From the NCBI RefSeq assembly GCF_024586455.1, contig NC_065921.1, positions 66,341,528 to 66,405,527 on the forward strand: a stretch of 64,000 nucleotides of DNA. Reading direction: 5' to 3'. The notes beneath the pieces are model-generated. The model was not told the DNA's origin. It did not search any database and saw nothing but the letters and a program-made list of their open reading frames with translations. The stretch's first letter is position 1, and each line of letters opens with the position of its first letter. A program made the translations under genes and the position numbers. Below are positions 55,073 through 64,000 of the stretch, one piece after another. Source of the DNA: Bactrocera neohumeralis. Taxonomy: Eukaryota; Arthropoda; Insecta; Diptera; Tephritidae.

Positions 55073-55196
55073 CTAAAAGCAGGCACCGGGTACGATTGTG
55101 CCGGACATATGAGCGCTTTATCGGTGTGCAAACGAGTGCGAGCGAATGTGAACTCATCACGTGTATCGACTTTTGGTGCAACACTGCCGACCGGTT
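55073..55196 (-). CDS. Dscam1: Dscam1 exon 6 variant 6.18
   Basis: Starts EPVGSVAPKVDTRDE, ends LICPAQSYPVPAFR. Selector GTAAATGTTGGGA at 55255-55267. Confidence 0.92.
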
Positions 55197-55351
55197 CTAA
55201 GGAAAATGCAATAAATAAATTTATTTGAAGTATTCGACAACTTGGTTTAACAACGTAAATGTTGGGATGAGATTGTAAACTATTTATTATTATTTTTCGA
55301 TCAAATAATCAAAACTTTTATGCTAAATTTCACTACTCAATATAAACACAC

Positions 55352-55478
55352 CTAACGATTGGAACGGGATAGGCTTGTCCGGGACACTGCATTGCATACT
55401 CTTGTCCCATTTTGACTTGTATAAATTGAAATTTGTCATGTAAACTAGTGAGTTTTGGCGGTACTGAGCCCACAGGTT
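55352..55478 (-). CDS. Dscam1: Dscam1 exon 6 variant 6.17
   Basis: Starts EPVGSVPPKLTSLHD, ends MQCPGQAYPVPIVR; 127 nt. First of the VPPK/CPGQ/PIVR subfamily (6.14-6.17). Selector GAAAACTGCTTGAAC at 55539-55553. Confidence 0.92.
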
Positions 55479-55645
55479 CTAAAATTATATAATAATAACA
55501 ATAAGAACTATTAAAAATGCTTAAGGATTTAATGCGGTGAAAACTGCTTGAACTACAAAAATAGAGAGTGTTTGCTTAAAGAGGGTTATGAACGTTGCTT
55601 TGGCATAAGAGAAAGATTTAACACTGAAATATTTGATTTAAGTAC

Positions 55646-55772
55646 CTCACAATAGGAACCGGATATGCTTGACCTGGACACTGCATGGAGAACTCTTGGC
55701 CAAATTTTACTTGTAAAACTTGGAATCTATCATGCAAGCTTGTTACCTTTGGTGGCACTGAGCCGACGGGTT
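55646..55772 (-). CDS. Dscam1: Dscam1 exon 6 variant 6.16
   Basis: Starts EPVGSVPPKVTSLHD, ends MQCPGQAYPVPIVR; 127 nt. Selector ACTGATAATGAATGTCGGGA at 55813-55832. Confidence 0.92.
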
Positions 55773-55900
55773 CTATATGAGAAAGAAAATTTTTCAAAAT
55801 GTGTACAAAAAAACTGATAATGAATGTCGGGATAGAAGCAGAGTGTGCATGGAAATCTGTTTTTTAAAAATACATAAAGCAATTCATGGTAAGTAAGTAC

Positions 55901-56028
55901 CTGACAATCGGCACGGGATATGCTTGACCTGGACATTGCATTGAGAAACTATGACCCAATTTGACTTGCATCAAAAGGAATTTATCATTAATGTTTAAGT
56001 ATCTTTGGTGGCACCGAACCCAGTGGCT
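55901..56028 (-). pseudogene. Dscam1: Dscam1 exon 6 variant 6.15, one extra base (frameshifted)
   Basis: Starts EPLGSVPPK but then reads ILKH followed by TAA TGA TAA. With one base removed after PPK, the rest aligns with 6.16: NDKFLLMQVKLG and MQCPGQAYPVPIVR. Length is 128 nt against 127 in its sisters 6.16 and 6.17. Acceptor CTAG and donor CAG|GTAC are intact and the selector GAAAACTTGCCTGAATGC (56090-56107) is good, so inclusion would give a truncated Dscam1. Dead variant or sequence error. Confidence 0.87.
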
Positions 56029-56272
56029 CTAGAAAAATAATTCAATAAAATGTGATTCTTTTAGAAACTTAAATGAAAAGGTTTTAATAGAAAACTTGCC
56101 TGAATGCTTAAGTATACTTGCGTTAAAGGAAATGTTTAGTTTTCTTGAATACAAACATGTTTTTGGAATGATTTTGGCAACGTGGCTATTAGTATTTTTA
56201 AAGCCTTATCATATAATCCATAATCTTCCCAATACGTCAGTAAACTAAACAACAATTGCTTCAGGGACATAC

Positions 56273-56396
56273 CTGACTATTGGCACCGGGAATGCTTGCC
56301 CGGGACATTGCATAGCATAAGTAGCACCTTGAGGCACCTGCATGGTGCGCACTTTTTCGAGCAGATTCATTTTGGGCGGAACGCTGCCGACAGGTT
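56273..56396 (-). CDS. Dscam1: Dscam1 exon 6 variant 6.14
   Basis: Starts EPVGSVPPKMNLLEK, ends MQCPGQAFPVPIVR. One residue shorter than 6.16-6.17. Selector AACTGCCTGAATATT at 56456-56470. Confidence 0.92.
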
Positions 56397-56525
56397 CTAC
56401 ACATTTTGAATGAATATATCAATATTACTGATAAAAATATATTGCAAAATTACCTAACTGCCTGAATATTAACTCAAACTAGTATTGAAAGAAAAAAAAA
56501 TTCGAAAATTATACTCCAAACCTAC

Positions 56526-56649
56526 CTATATGTAGGTATCGGATATGACTGAGCTGGACATTTTAGGCTAAAACTTTCACTCAAATAAACGCGTACACTG
56601 GAAAGTTCACTTTCCATATTAACTTTGGGGCGCACAGAGCCAATTGGTT
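56526..56649 (-). CDS. Dscam1: Dscam1 exon 6 variant 6.13
   Basis: Starts EPIGSVRPKVNMESE, ends LKCPAQSYPIPTYR. Sister of 6.12. Selector AACTGTCTGTTGGGA at 56704-56718. Confidence 0.92.
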
Positions 56650-56782
56650 CTGGAGAAAGGAAAAAATATATTATTTATGTTAGACATTTAATAAGAAAAT
56701 TTCAACTGTCTGTTGGGATCTAAGAAACTGTCAGCGAGCGGAAGAAATAAGCCAGGCATTTATAAGTAATTTAGTTGCCTAC

Positions 56783-56906
56783 CTATAAGCGGGTATGGGA
56801 TAGGACTGCGCCGGACATTTCAAACTGAAACTCTCGCCCAAATTAGCACGCGCAATATTTAATTCGCTTTCAATATTGACCCGGGGAGCCACTGAGCCAA
56901 TTGGTT
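56783..56906 (-). CDS. Dscam1: Dscam1 exon 6 variant 6.12
   Basis: Starts EPIGSVAPRVNIESE, ends LKCPAQSYPIPAYR. Selector ATGCCAGAATGTTGGGA at 56971-56987. Confidence 0.92.
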
Positions 56907-57098
56907 CTAGAATAAAAATACTAATGAACTATTTTTTAAGAAAATGAGTAACTAATATGCGCCTAAATGTATGCCAGAATGTTGGGACAGAGTTTACAAC
57001 ACCTATAGTTATGGAAATAACCAACAATTTTTGATCAGATCTTGTAACCAATTTTTTTTTGTTTTGTGTTGTCGGAAAATATGCAAAACTGTAACTAC

Positions 57099-57222
57099 CT
57101 ATGTGCTGGTGTCGGATATGACTGCGCCGGACAAAGTAAAGCAAAACCAACGCCACTCGCGATTTCGCGTGTCTGTAATTTGTCCTGCACGTTAATTTTG
57201 GGCTTGACGCTACCAACTGGTT
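57099..57222 (-). CDS. Dscam1: Dscam1 exon 6 variant 6.11
   Basis: Starts EPVGSVKPKINVQDK, ends LLCPAQSYPTPAHR. Selector GAAAACTCCTGAATGTTG at 57284-57301. Confidence 0.92.
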
Positions 57223-57366
57223 CTGCGAAAAATAGGAAAAGTATTTATTTGTAAAAATAAAAAAAAACATCAAAATAGTATCTGAAAACTCCTGAATGTT
57301 GTTGTGGTAAAGTGGAGAATCACTAAAAATTGTGTTAAAACATTTTAGAAAATTACATATTTGTAC

Positions 57367-57490
57367 CTAAAAGCAGGCATTGGGTAGGACTGCGCAAGGC
57401 AGAGTAAGGCATAATTGCGACCCAATTCGACATCGATAAATTGATGTTTGTCCTGCAGCTGCACCTTTGGACGTACGCTGGCAACTGGTT
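57367..57490 (-). CDS. Dscam1: Dscam1 exon 6 variant 6.10
   Basis: Starts EPVASVRPKVQLQDK, ends LLCLAQSYPMPAFR; CLAQ is unique. Selector AAAACTGCCTGAAAG at 57562-57576. Confidence 0.92.
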
Positions 57491-57629
57491 CTGATTAACA
57501 AATAAATAAAGTTACCGATAAATTATAGTTTCTGTGTAATCTATGTGGTTGAAAACTATGTAAAACTGCCTGAAAGTATGCTTTGCATTTTTCAAAAACG
57601 ATTTGTAGCGAGCGTGTATAGTTACACAC

Positions 57630-57753
57630 CTGAAAATCGGCACGGGATATGACTGTGCTGGACAGAATATAGCGCTACTGCTGCCACTGGCAATTTGATT
57701 CACTTTAAAGCGTTCGAGAAATGTGATTTTCGGTGCAACGCTGCCAACGGGTT
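57630..57753 (-). CDS. Dscam1: Dscam1 exon 6 variant 6.9
   Basis: Starts EPVGSVAPKITFLER, ends IFCPAQSYPVPIFR. Weak selector GACTGATTTGCTGGGA at 57797-57812. Confidence 0.92.
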
Positions 57754-57894
57754 CTGAAATTTTCTTTAACGGTTAAGTTAAACGCTGTCAAAAGCTGACT
57801 GATTTGCTGGGATACGGTACTTTTTAATACAGACACTTTATAATAAATTTTTATTTTATTCTACTGCATTAATAATTGAATATCCAAATATTAC

Positions 57895-58018
57895 CTGAAA
57901 ATTGGCTGCGGATATGCTTGTGCGGGACACAACAAGCTTAAACCTTGATTTTGTTTACCCTTAACGTGCTTTAAATCTTCACCGATACTGATTTTGGGAC
58001 TGACGCTGCCTACAGGTT
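57895..58018 (-). CDS. Dscam1: Dscam1 exon 6 variant 6.8
   Basis: Starts EPVGSVSPKISIGED, ends LLCPAQAYPQPIFR. Selector GAAAACTGCCTACAATT at 58094-58110. Confidence 0.92.
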
Positions 58019-58387
58019 CTAGGAATTTATAAATATGGGCATATAAAAAGAATTCTTGCAATAAAAATCGTAACTATGTGCAAATAAAATCTTGAAAACT
58101 GCCTACAATTCTTTGGAAAATTTCAATAAATTATTTAAATGTTTGTAATAATGATAGTAGAGTTAAAAGCGAGAGCGATTTGCAATGCGTGTGAACATGC
58201 CTTATTAGTCACTTAATAATCGATGTTTATACTACTGTCTCATTACTAACTGTTCAAACTCCACATCGTGAAGGACCTTGAATTTTGAAGTAGAAACGTG
58301 GGTTAGTTGCGAATTTGTAGTTAATGGGAAATGTGATCCAAAAATACTACAAATATCGACTTTAATGAGGGAAAAATTGTCTAATAC

Positions 58388-58511
58388 CTGAAAATCGGTG
58401 TAGGATATGCTTGAGCTGGGCAAAGCAGGCTCAAACTGCGACCGCTCTTCGACTTTATATGATTATAATCATCACCAGAATTGATTTTGGGGCTAACACT
58501 ACCAACAGGCT
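58388..58511 (-). CDS. Dscam1: Dscam1 exon 6 variant 6.7
   Basis: Starts EPVGSVSPKINSGDD, ends LLCPAQAYPTPIFR. Selector GAAAACTGCCCGTAGATTGG at 58558-58577. Nothing else seen in the 369-base intron below it. Confidence 0.92.
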
Positions 58512-58644
58512 CTGCAATAACAAATAACTAACAGTGAGAATAGTTCATAAGTGTTCGGAAAACTGCCCGTAGATTGGAATAAAAATGCCTAAAAACATGC
58601 TTGCTTCAATTTTATAAAATTATGTTAATTCAAAAAATCATTAC

Positions 58645-58768
58645 CTAAACAACGGCACGGGATATGCCTGCGCTGGGCAGAGCAGCGTAACGCTTTGACC
58701 TTTATGCACTTTTACGGTACGCGAATCGTCACCGGAAGTTAGTTTTGGTGACACGCTACCAACGGGCT
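58645..58768 (-). CDS. Dscam1: Dscam1 exon 6 variant 6.6
   Basis: Starts EPVGSVSPKLTSGDD, ends LLCPAQAYPVPLFR. Selector-like AAATTTGTTGGGA at 58829-58841. Confidence 0.92.
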
Positions 58769-58880
58769 CTGATGCATTTCATACAAACAAATGAGGATAA
58801 TGGATAATGAAATATCGTAGAAAATTGTAAATTTGTTGGGATGGGGTAAAGCTTGCACAGAAATTAATATAAAATTTTAC

Positions 58881-59007
58881 CTAAAAACTGGCACCGGGTA
58901 GGCCTGAGCTGGGCACATTAATGTTGCACTTTGTCCAATAGATACTTTTGGAATTTTTATTGCATCATCACCAGCAGTCATTTTAGGGCTAACACTTCCA
59001 ACGGGCT
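58881..59007 (-). CDS. Dscam1: Dscam1 exon 6 variant 6.5
   Basis: Starts EPVGSVSPKMTAGDD, ends LMCPAQAYPVPVFR; 127 nt like 6.4. Selector GCCTGCTGAATGTTGGA at 59073-59089. Confidence 0.92.
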
Positions 59008-59149
59008 CTGAAGAAAGCATTTAAAATGTATACTCTAATATGGTGTCTTAACCATGTATAAAGCTTTTGAAAGCCTGCTGAATGTTGGAACAAGCTCAGC
59101 ATACAAATTCCAATCAAAACAGAGTTTGCAATTTTTTTTTTTGGCCTAC

Positions 59150-59276
59150 CTAAAAACTGGCACTGGATACGCCTGAGCCGGACACAATAGAGTCACGCTG
59201 TGAGTCAATGGCACGCGTATAATTTTTATGTTCTCTTCGTTTGCAAAAACTTTCGGGCTCACAGAGCCGACAGGTT
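59150..59276 (-). CDS. Dscam1: Dscam1 exon 6 variant 6.4
   Basis: Starts EPVGSVSPKVFANEE, ends LLCPAQAYPVPVFR; 127 nt. Selector ACAACTGATGTTGGGA at 59339-59354. Confidence 0.92.
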
Positions 59277-59397
59277 CTAGAAAACAAATATAACACCAAT
59301 AAAGTCGAGAAAATTATGCGAACCTTGTTTGATTGAATACAACTGATGTTGGGATAACCTTAATTATGCGTTTTTGTTATGCTAGAAATGCTTTTAC

Positions 59398-59521
59398 CTA
59401 AACAATGGCACCGGATAGGCCTGTGCAGGACAAAGCAATGTGGCGCTTTTGGTAAAATCTATTTTTACGATACGTGATTCATCACCCGAAGTAAGACGAG
59501 GACCAACGGTACCGACAGGCT
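59398..59521 (-). CDS. Dscam1: Dscam1 exon 6 variant 6.3
   Basis: Starts EPVGTVGPRLTSGDE, ends LLCPAQAYPVPLFR. Selector GAGACAGGATGTTGGA at 59587-59602. Confidence 0.92.
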
Positions 59522-59730
59522 CTAAAGCAAACAATTAAAACTTCATAAATGGAAGAAATATAAAAAATAAGTATTGGTTTAGCTAAGAGACAGGATGTTG
59601 GAATAGGTTAAACACTGCGGTTTGAGTTAAATAATTATTAATTTGAGTAGCTCGATTTGATTTGTAAGGCTTTTGTAACCCAATCAACGACTATGAGAGG
59701 GATAGGACTGCATACAAATCATACGCTTAC

Positions 59731-59854
59731 CGAAATATTGGCACCGGATAAGCTTGCGCTGGACAGAGTAACGTGACTGATTTATTACCAGGGGTGATAA
59801 TCACTTTTATATCATTGCCGGAGAGTAGACGTGGGCCAACGCTACCAACAGGTT
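59731..59854 (-). CDS. Dscam1: Dscam1 exon 6 variant 6.2
   Basis: Starts EPVGSVGPRLLSGND, ends LLCPAQAYPVPIFR. Selector GAAAACTGTATGAGTGTTGA at 59919-59938. Confidence 0.92.
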
Positions 59855-60035
59855 CTACAAATACGATGTACGAGGTAAGGTGGATATTATTTAAAAAGGG
59901 TAAGTAAAAGCGAGATACGAAAACTGTATGAGTGTTGAAATAGACTACTCGAATGATTTTGAAATTTTTTATTTACCACCAAAGACCAAAATAACTTTCA
60001 TAATTAACTAAAATATTACTAAATCAGGGACACAC

Positions 60036-60159
60036 CTAAACATTGGCGCTGGATAGGCTTGAGCTGGGCACAGAAGTGTGACGCCCGCTCGTGCGGCCGC
60101 CGTAAAGCTGCTGCTCGTTTGCACAGTGGGGAATTTCGGTGATACCCTGCCAACCGGTT
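60036..60159 (-). CDS. Dscam1: Dscam1 exon 6 variant 6.1 (first)
   Basis: Starts EPVGRVSPKFPTVQT, middle SSSFTAAARAG, ends LLCPAQAYPAPMFR. Closest to exon 5; no selector is seen between it and the docking site. Confidence 0.92.
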
Positions 60160-62284
60160 CTGTAAATTAGTTTTTAGAAATATATATTCATTTAACATAG
60201 GCTGAGCTCAAAAATTTATGCGAGCCTTACAATAAATTATTGCACATTTAAAATGTAGTTATATTTAAAGTATTTATTTAGTTTAAAAGTATGATATTTA
60301 CTATGAATGCGCACTTACCTTGCACTTTTGAAATTTTTGCTTAGGATAAGGGTGCGAATTTGGCTAGTATTTAGGTACTGTGCTCAGCGCACAGTGGCAC
60401 AAAATGTAACGAACAAATTACTTTTTTGTTTTTAATCAGGAAGTAAATGCTCCATATGTTCAAGCTCAAGTCAGGCAAAAAAATTTAATGCATTTGAAAT
60501 TTAATTTAACATTAAATATTGCTTTATAAATTTATTACTTACGGAATTTATCTTTTTTAATTTCGCATTATTAATTCGCGCAACAGTTTACCCTATCCCA
60601 ACATTCAGGCAGTTTTCAATGCAGGCTAAGGGAGCAACAATTTTTTGATGTTACCGTTAGAATTTTTTTGTTTAATTGATTAGTTAAATTTTAAATACAG
60701 AATATTTTTTAACAGAACAGTTTAAAAACTTTGCTGAAATAAGTCTTTAGCAATAGTTTCATTATATTAAATAATGTTTTTTTTACTTTTCATTTTTTTA
60801 TATTTCTTTTTTTATACAAAATAATTGTTCATGCCATTCCTTCGGAGCAAAGAAAAAGATTTTAAGCTAAAAATCTTTTTGATTGATTTTTCTTTTTCAT
60901 AATTATATCAAAAAGTTGTTGCTTCAAATATTTCAAATAACTTAAAAGTAAATATTTTATATATTGAGCAATAAAAATATATTCACAATTCATATGGCCC
61001 AATATACTATTAATATGTTTACCAGCAGAAAAAATATTTTTAATTTTTTTATAAAAGTGAGTGTTTTTATTAAAAGTTAGTTTAAATAAAAAAATATTTC
61101 AAAAATTACATAAGGAAAAACTTTAATATTTTTTAAGCTGGAAACGCTTGTTTATTGCATAACTGTGCAAAATTCTTCTAATTCAAAATTGTAAAGTAAC
61201 AATGATTTTCTTTTTAATTTTTAACTGTACACAGTTATGCAATTTTTGTATTATATTACAAGCCTAAACTGCAACGGTAATTATAAAAATGTTTAAGTTT
61301 TAAAATTCAACAAGTGTGGCAACTTTTTGCAAAGTTAGTAGTTAGCATTTACTTTTTAACTTTTGTTACATTTTCAGTATTTTGTTTTTCAAACTCGGCC
61401 ACAGTATCAACAATTTTCTTCCCGTTGCAGCACAAAGGTCAAGTATAAGGATATGTACTTACATATGTATGTACAATATAAAACTAAAACAAAAACATTT
61501 TACCAAAACCAATAGGAATAATTAAATTATACAACGCAAATAAATTTATTATTTTTAATAATATTTGGTAAAATATTTTTATTTCAAATATTCGAAAATC
61601 CAGTCCTGACAATTTTTGTACAAATTCACATATTTCAATTATTTTTGAAAAATTTGTATTTTGTAAGCATTAAATTAATTTTGAAAAGTTCATATTTTTC
61701 ATTTCCATTAAATATGTACATAATACTATTATTTTGTTATTCTTTTTTTAAATTTAGTTTAGGTGAGAACTGAATTTTCGTAGTTACCGTTATTTAAAGT
61801 GACACAGTTAAAACTACGAATATTTATTTCATTTTTCTTTTTAAAATTTCAAAACATTTCTCATGTAATAATTTTTGATATTAATTTTTTTTTTAATTTT
61901 TAGTTTAGATTTTTAGTTTCAATTTTAAGTTATTAGGTTTAGTTTCAATTTTAGTTTTAATCGGGTCATGCAATATCAGACCTTTTTATATTACTTATTT
62001 CAAACTGGAGCAAAATTTATCTCTTAAAGGCAAAAATGCATCTTAAAAAGTTTATTTTTCATTTACGATTTGTTTCTGGTGTAGAGTTCCTATTATTTAA
62101 AAGCTTTTATGAATTAGCGCCCAACTATGTTACTGGCTTTATTATCTAAATAATAATAATATTCTTTTTAAGCTCCAATAATACCAAATGTTGCTAAACA
62201 CTATTAACCAAATTTTAACTGCGTCCATTTATGCGTTACAATTATTTTACGCTACTAAAAATACGTTTAAAGTTTACAACTTAC
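60160..62284. other. intron between exon 5 and variant 6.1
   Basis: Holds the docking site (60591-60622) and a GC-richer patch at 60300-60420 with a perfect 5' splice consensus and a small hairpin. 60640-62280 is AT-rich with no exon. Near 61205-61245 an ACTGTACACAGTTATGC-like block partly mirrors a cataactgtgc block at 61157. Confidence 0.7.
60591..60622 (-). promoter_or_regulatory. exon 6 docking site
   Basis: Plus strand reads CCTATCCCAACATTCAGG then CAGTTTTCAATGC, the exact complement of the consensus of about fifty selectors in the exon 6 cluster (GAAAACTGCCTGAATGTTGGGA). It lies between exon 5 and variant 6.1, the known place of the Dscam1 exon 6 docking site. The nascent RNA pairs this site with one selector at a time. 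Confidence 0.93.
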
Positions 62285-62434
62285 CTGTGATCACCAAGCG
62301 TCCCTTCGTCGCGCTCAATCGTGTTTCACCAGTTAGACGATGCTTGGTGCGACACTGATAGCTTTTGTAACCATCTTCGGGTCCCACTTCGCGAATATGC
62401 AGTTCACCAGAGGGCAAAACCAAATATTTACCAT
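62285..62434 (-). CDS. Dscam1: Dscam1 constant exon 5: second half of Ig2
   Basis: 150 nt reading DGKYLVLPSGELHIREVG, then YKSYQCRTKHRLTGETRLS and GRLVIT. It carries the F-strand Cys of Ig2. The first codon is completed from the exon 4 variant, and the last G joins AA or AG of any exon 6 variant to make Glu. Donor CACAG|GTAAGT is a strong consensus. Confidence 0.94.
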
Positions 62435-64000
62435 CTGGTTTCGAAAACGCAGCACAAAATTAATAGTAAGGAGTAGAAAAAAATCAATACATTAGAAAAT
62501 TTTATATCTTGCGTTTGAGTTTGCGTTTGCTACATAAAAATACGCATGCAACACTACACTGTAAATAAATATTGAGATTTTTTTTTTAACTTGGCAAAAT
62601 ATACAATTTTATTTATTTATTTTATATTCAAATACAATTTCTTCCAGTTCTAAAATCTCTTATTATTTAAAGTGTAGCTCTGTACGATAATTTAGTATAT
62701 AGTACATACTTATGTATATAAAAGCATGCTTTTAGTTGTGTATATAAGTATGTATATTTGAAAAACTTTAGTGCATTTGCCGTTGTCAAACGTTAAAAGT
62801 TTATTACGAAAATATTTTTTTGTTAATACCATAGTAATATACTATACATACATATCATAATTATTTTTGTCAAATATTATCATTTGAAAGGTTTTAACAA
62901 GCGCCTTTTTTATTGTTGATAAACTTGTATTTACTTGAAACTAATTTAAATATGCAAAACACACTATAGTTTTTCAGTTAATTTTGATAATTTGTTAATA
63001 AAGTTAATTATACTATATAATACTATGATTAAACGGTAACTGATATAATCATTTACAACAATACGTTAACTGTTTGAACAACTTATTTCCACTTCATTTA
63101 CCGGAAACCCGTGTAACAATCAGCACGGAAAAAGATTTATATGTACAAATATTGTATGGTATATTTGCTTTACTAGTAGTTAGTTTAAAGTTGAGTGCAA
63201 CTTCATATGTTTTGCTTCTGTTTTCATTAATCCACAATATTTTCTATTAATCATTTTACTTCGCAAAGCTCTAAAATTTATTTTGTCACTTTACCTAAAT
63301 TCGGAAATTTTGCGCTGTCAACCAAAGTGATGACACGATATCGATTACTTCGATTGGTTTGTAAATGGCTAGCGCTTTAAGATGTGTTTACACACGCCAG
63401 ACAATCGCATAATTCTTTTTTAACATGTTTCAAAATTAAATAACTATAAATGAAATATTTGCAATATGGTTTCCTGATTATTACGTATGGAAATAAATTT
63501 GCTCGGCAAAAGCGATCAAAGCGAGTTAATCTTATACATGTAAAAATGACGTCAGCATGCATTGAAACGTGAAACAAAAATGCCAATAAAATGCATTTCA
63601 TTCACATATTTTTATTTTCAGAAGTGTATATATTTACATTTTTACAGTTAATTTATTTATCAATAATTTTTTAGTAATTAATTTAATTGTTATTAGCATT
63701 TTTGTTACAATTATTTACATTATAAATACAAAATCTACAAAACTATGCTACATGAAGGGGGATTTTCGTGGGTAAAGGCAGGCTGGACGAACCCTTGGAA
63801 TATTTGGATGACAACAGGAAGTTTAAAGGAATGGATAGGAATGAAAAACGAAATAAAATAAAACAAACGAAGAGCAACAAAATGTAAGAAAAAGTGAACG
63901 AGGAATCATTTATGAAAAGCAACTTGAAACATAAAGTAAGAATAAGCAGAGAAAATAAGAATAAAAGCAGATTGAAAACGCGAATAGCCTATGTAAATAT
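62435..64000. other. intron between the exon 4 cluster and exon 5 (partial)
   Basis: No exon 4 variant recognised. Mostly AT-rich. 63741-63850 is GC-richer (GAAGGGGGATTTTCGTGGG, GGCTGGACGAACCCTTGG) and stands out. This is the intron where the exon 4 docking site of flies is found, but I have no selectors in view to test it. Confidence 0.6.

Larger units (their letters stand above)
33215..60159 (-). other. Dscam1: Dscam1 exon 6 cluster (57 variants counted)
   Basis: Each of 57 blocks encodes the first half of Ig3. Typical form is EPVGSVAPK at the start, about 20 variable residues, then LLCPAQAYPVPxxR at the end. Each begins AA/AG (completing Glu with the G of exon 5) and ends in CG or AG (completing Arg with exon 7), so lengths must be 1 modulo 3. 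Observed lengths are 121, 124 or 127 nt, except 128 in variant 6.15. Most introns carry a selector complementary to the docking site at 60591-60622, between the upstream exon and the variant it serves. Known biology: pairing of docking site and one selector relieves repression of one variant, so one is used per mRNA. Confidence 0.95.
1512..62434 (-). other. Dscam1: Dscam1 gene, internal part (exon 5 to the FN6 exons)
   Basis: All exons in this span read on the minus strand and join in phase into one Dscam1 ectodomain: Ig2 (second half), Ig3 to Ig9, FN1 to FN4, Ig10, FN5, FN6. Identification rests on the order of domains, two large arrays of interchangeable exons, and the docking/selector elements of the exon 6 cluster. 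Dscam1 is a homophilic adhesion receptor at the neuronal surface; each isoform binds mainly itself, which drives self-avoidance of neurites, and haemocyte isoforms are linked to immunity. Missing from the window: signal peptide, Ig1, the first half of Ig2 (exon 4 cluster), and the transmembrane and cytoplasmic exons. Confidence 0.97.

Noticed and set aside
33215..60159. Regularly spaced near-identical blocks resembling a CRISPR array or tandem gene family
   Set aside because: Blocks are 121-127-nt exons with splice sites and a shared protein phase; they are alternative exons of one gene.
63290..63370. Possible exon 4 variant before a GTAAAG donor-like site
   Set aside because: Translation shows stops and no Ig2 strand pattern.

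Overview
The window is a single large fly locus on the minus strand. It is the middle of Dscam1, the hypervariable immunoglobulin-superfamily receptor used for neuronal self-recognition and in insect immunity. The gene runs right to left: transcription enters at the 64 kb end and leaves at base 1. The organism is an insect, very probably a brachyceran dipteran. The evidence is the Dscam1 architecture, the AT-rich introns, the many tatgtatg-type simple repeats and a 63-nt intron. The clusters are larger than the Drosophila melanogaster ones, so I suspect a non-drosophilid such as a tephritid; that is inference.

Layout in transcript order. 64000-62435 is the end of the intron between the exon 4 cluster (outside the window) and exon 5. 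62434-62285 is constant exon 5 (second half of Ig2). 62284-60160 is an intron holding the exon 6 docking site at 60591-60622. 60159-33215 is the exon 6 cluster: I count 57 mutually exclusive variants of the first half of Ig3, one of them frameshifted. 32490-31646 and 31584-31423 are constant exons (rest of Ig3 through Ig6). 31091-9402 is the exon 9 cluster: I count 37 mutually exclusive Ig7 variants, two of them frameshifted. 9401-4609 is a long AT-rich intron. 4608-1512 holds seven constant exons (Ig8, Ig9, FN1-4, Ig10, FN5, FN6). The transmembrane and cytoplasmic exons lie beyond base 1. For comparison, D. melanogaster has 48 exon 6 and 33 exon 9 variants.

How the parts work together. In the exon 6 cluster about fifty introns carry, upstream of the variant exon, a short sequence complementary to the single docking site after exon 5. 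This is the docking/selector RNA pairing that makes exon 6 choice mutually exclusive. In the exon 9 cluster a different short motif (plus strand ATTCAGCGC/ATTCAGCAC) recurs downstream of the variant exons. The long intron after the cluster has one 11-base element at 7408-7418 that can pair with it, which would be a mirrored docking/selector system with docking at the 3' side. Exon 9 variants also all have weak 5' splice sites.

The exon 6 cluster has collected mobile DNA: a decayed pogo/Tigger-like transposon (49623-52344) inside an older repeat, two MITE-like elements, a non-LTR retrotransposon fragment, and a repeat ending at the 5' splice site of one variant. Variant numbers 6.1-6.57 and 9.1-9.37 are my own, in transcript order within this window; they do not imply orthology.
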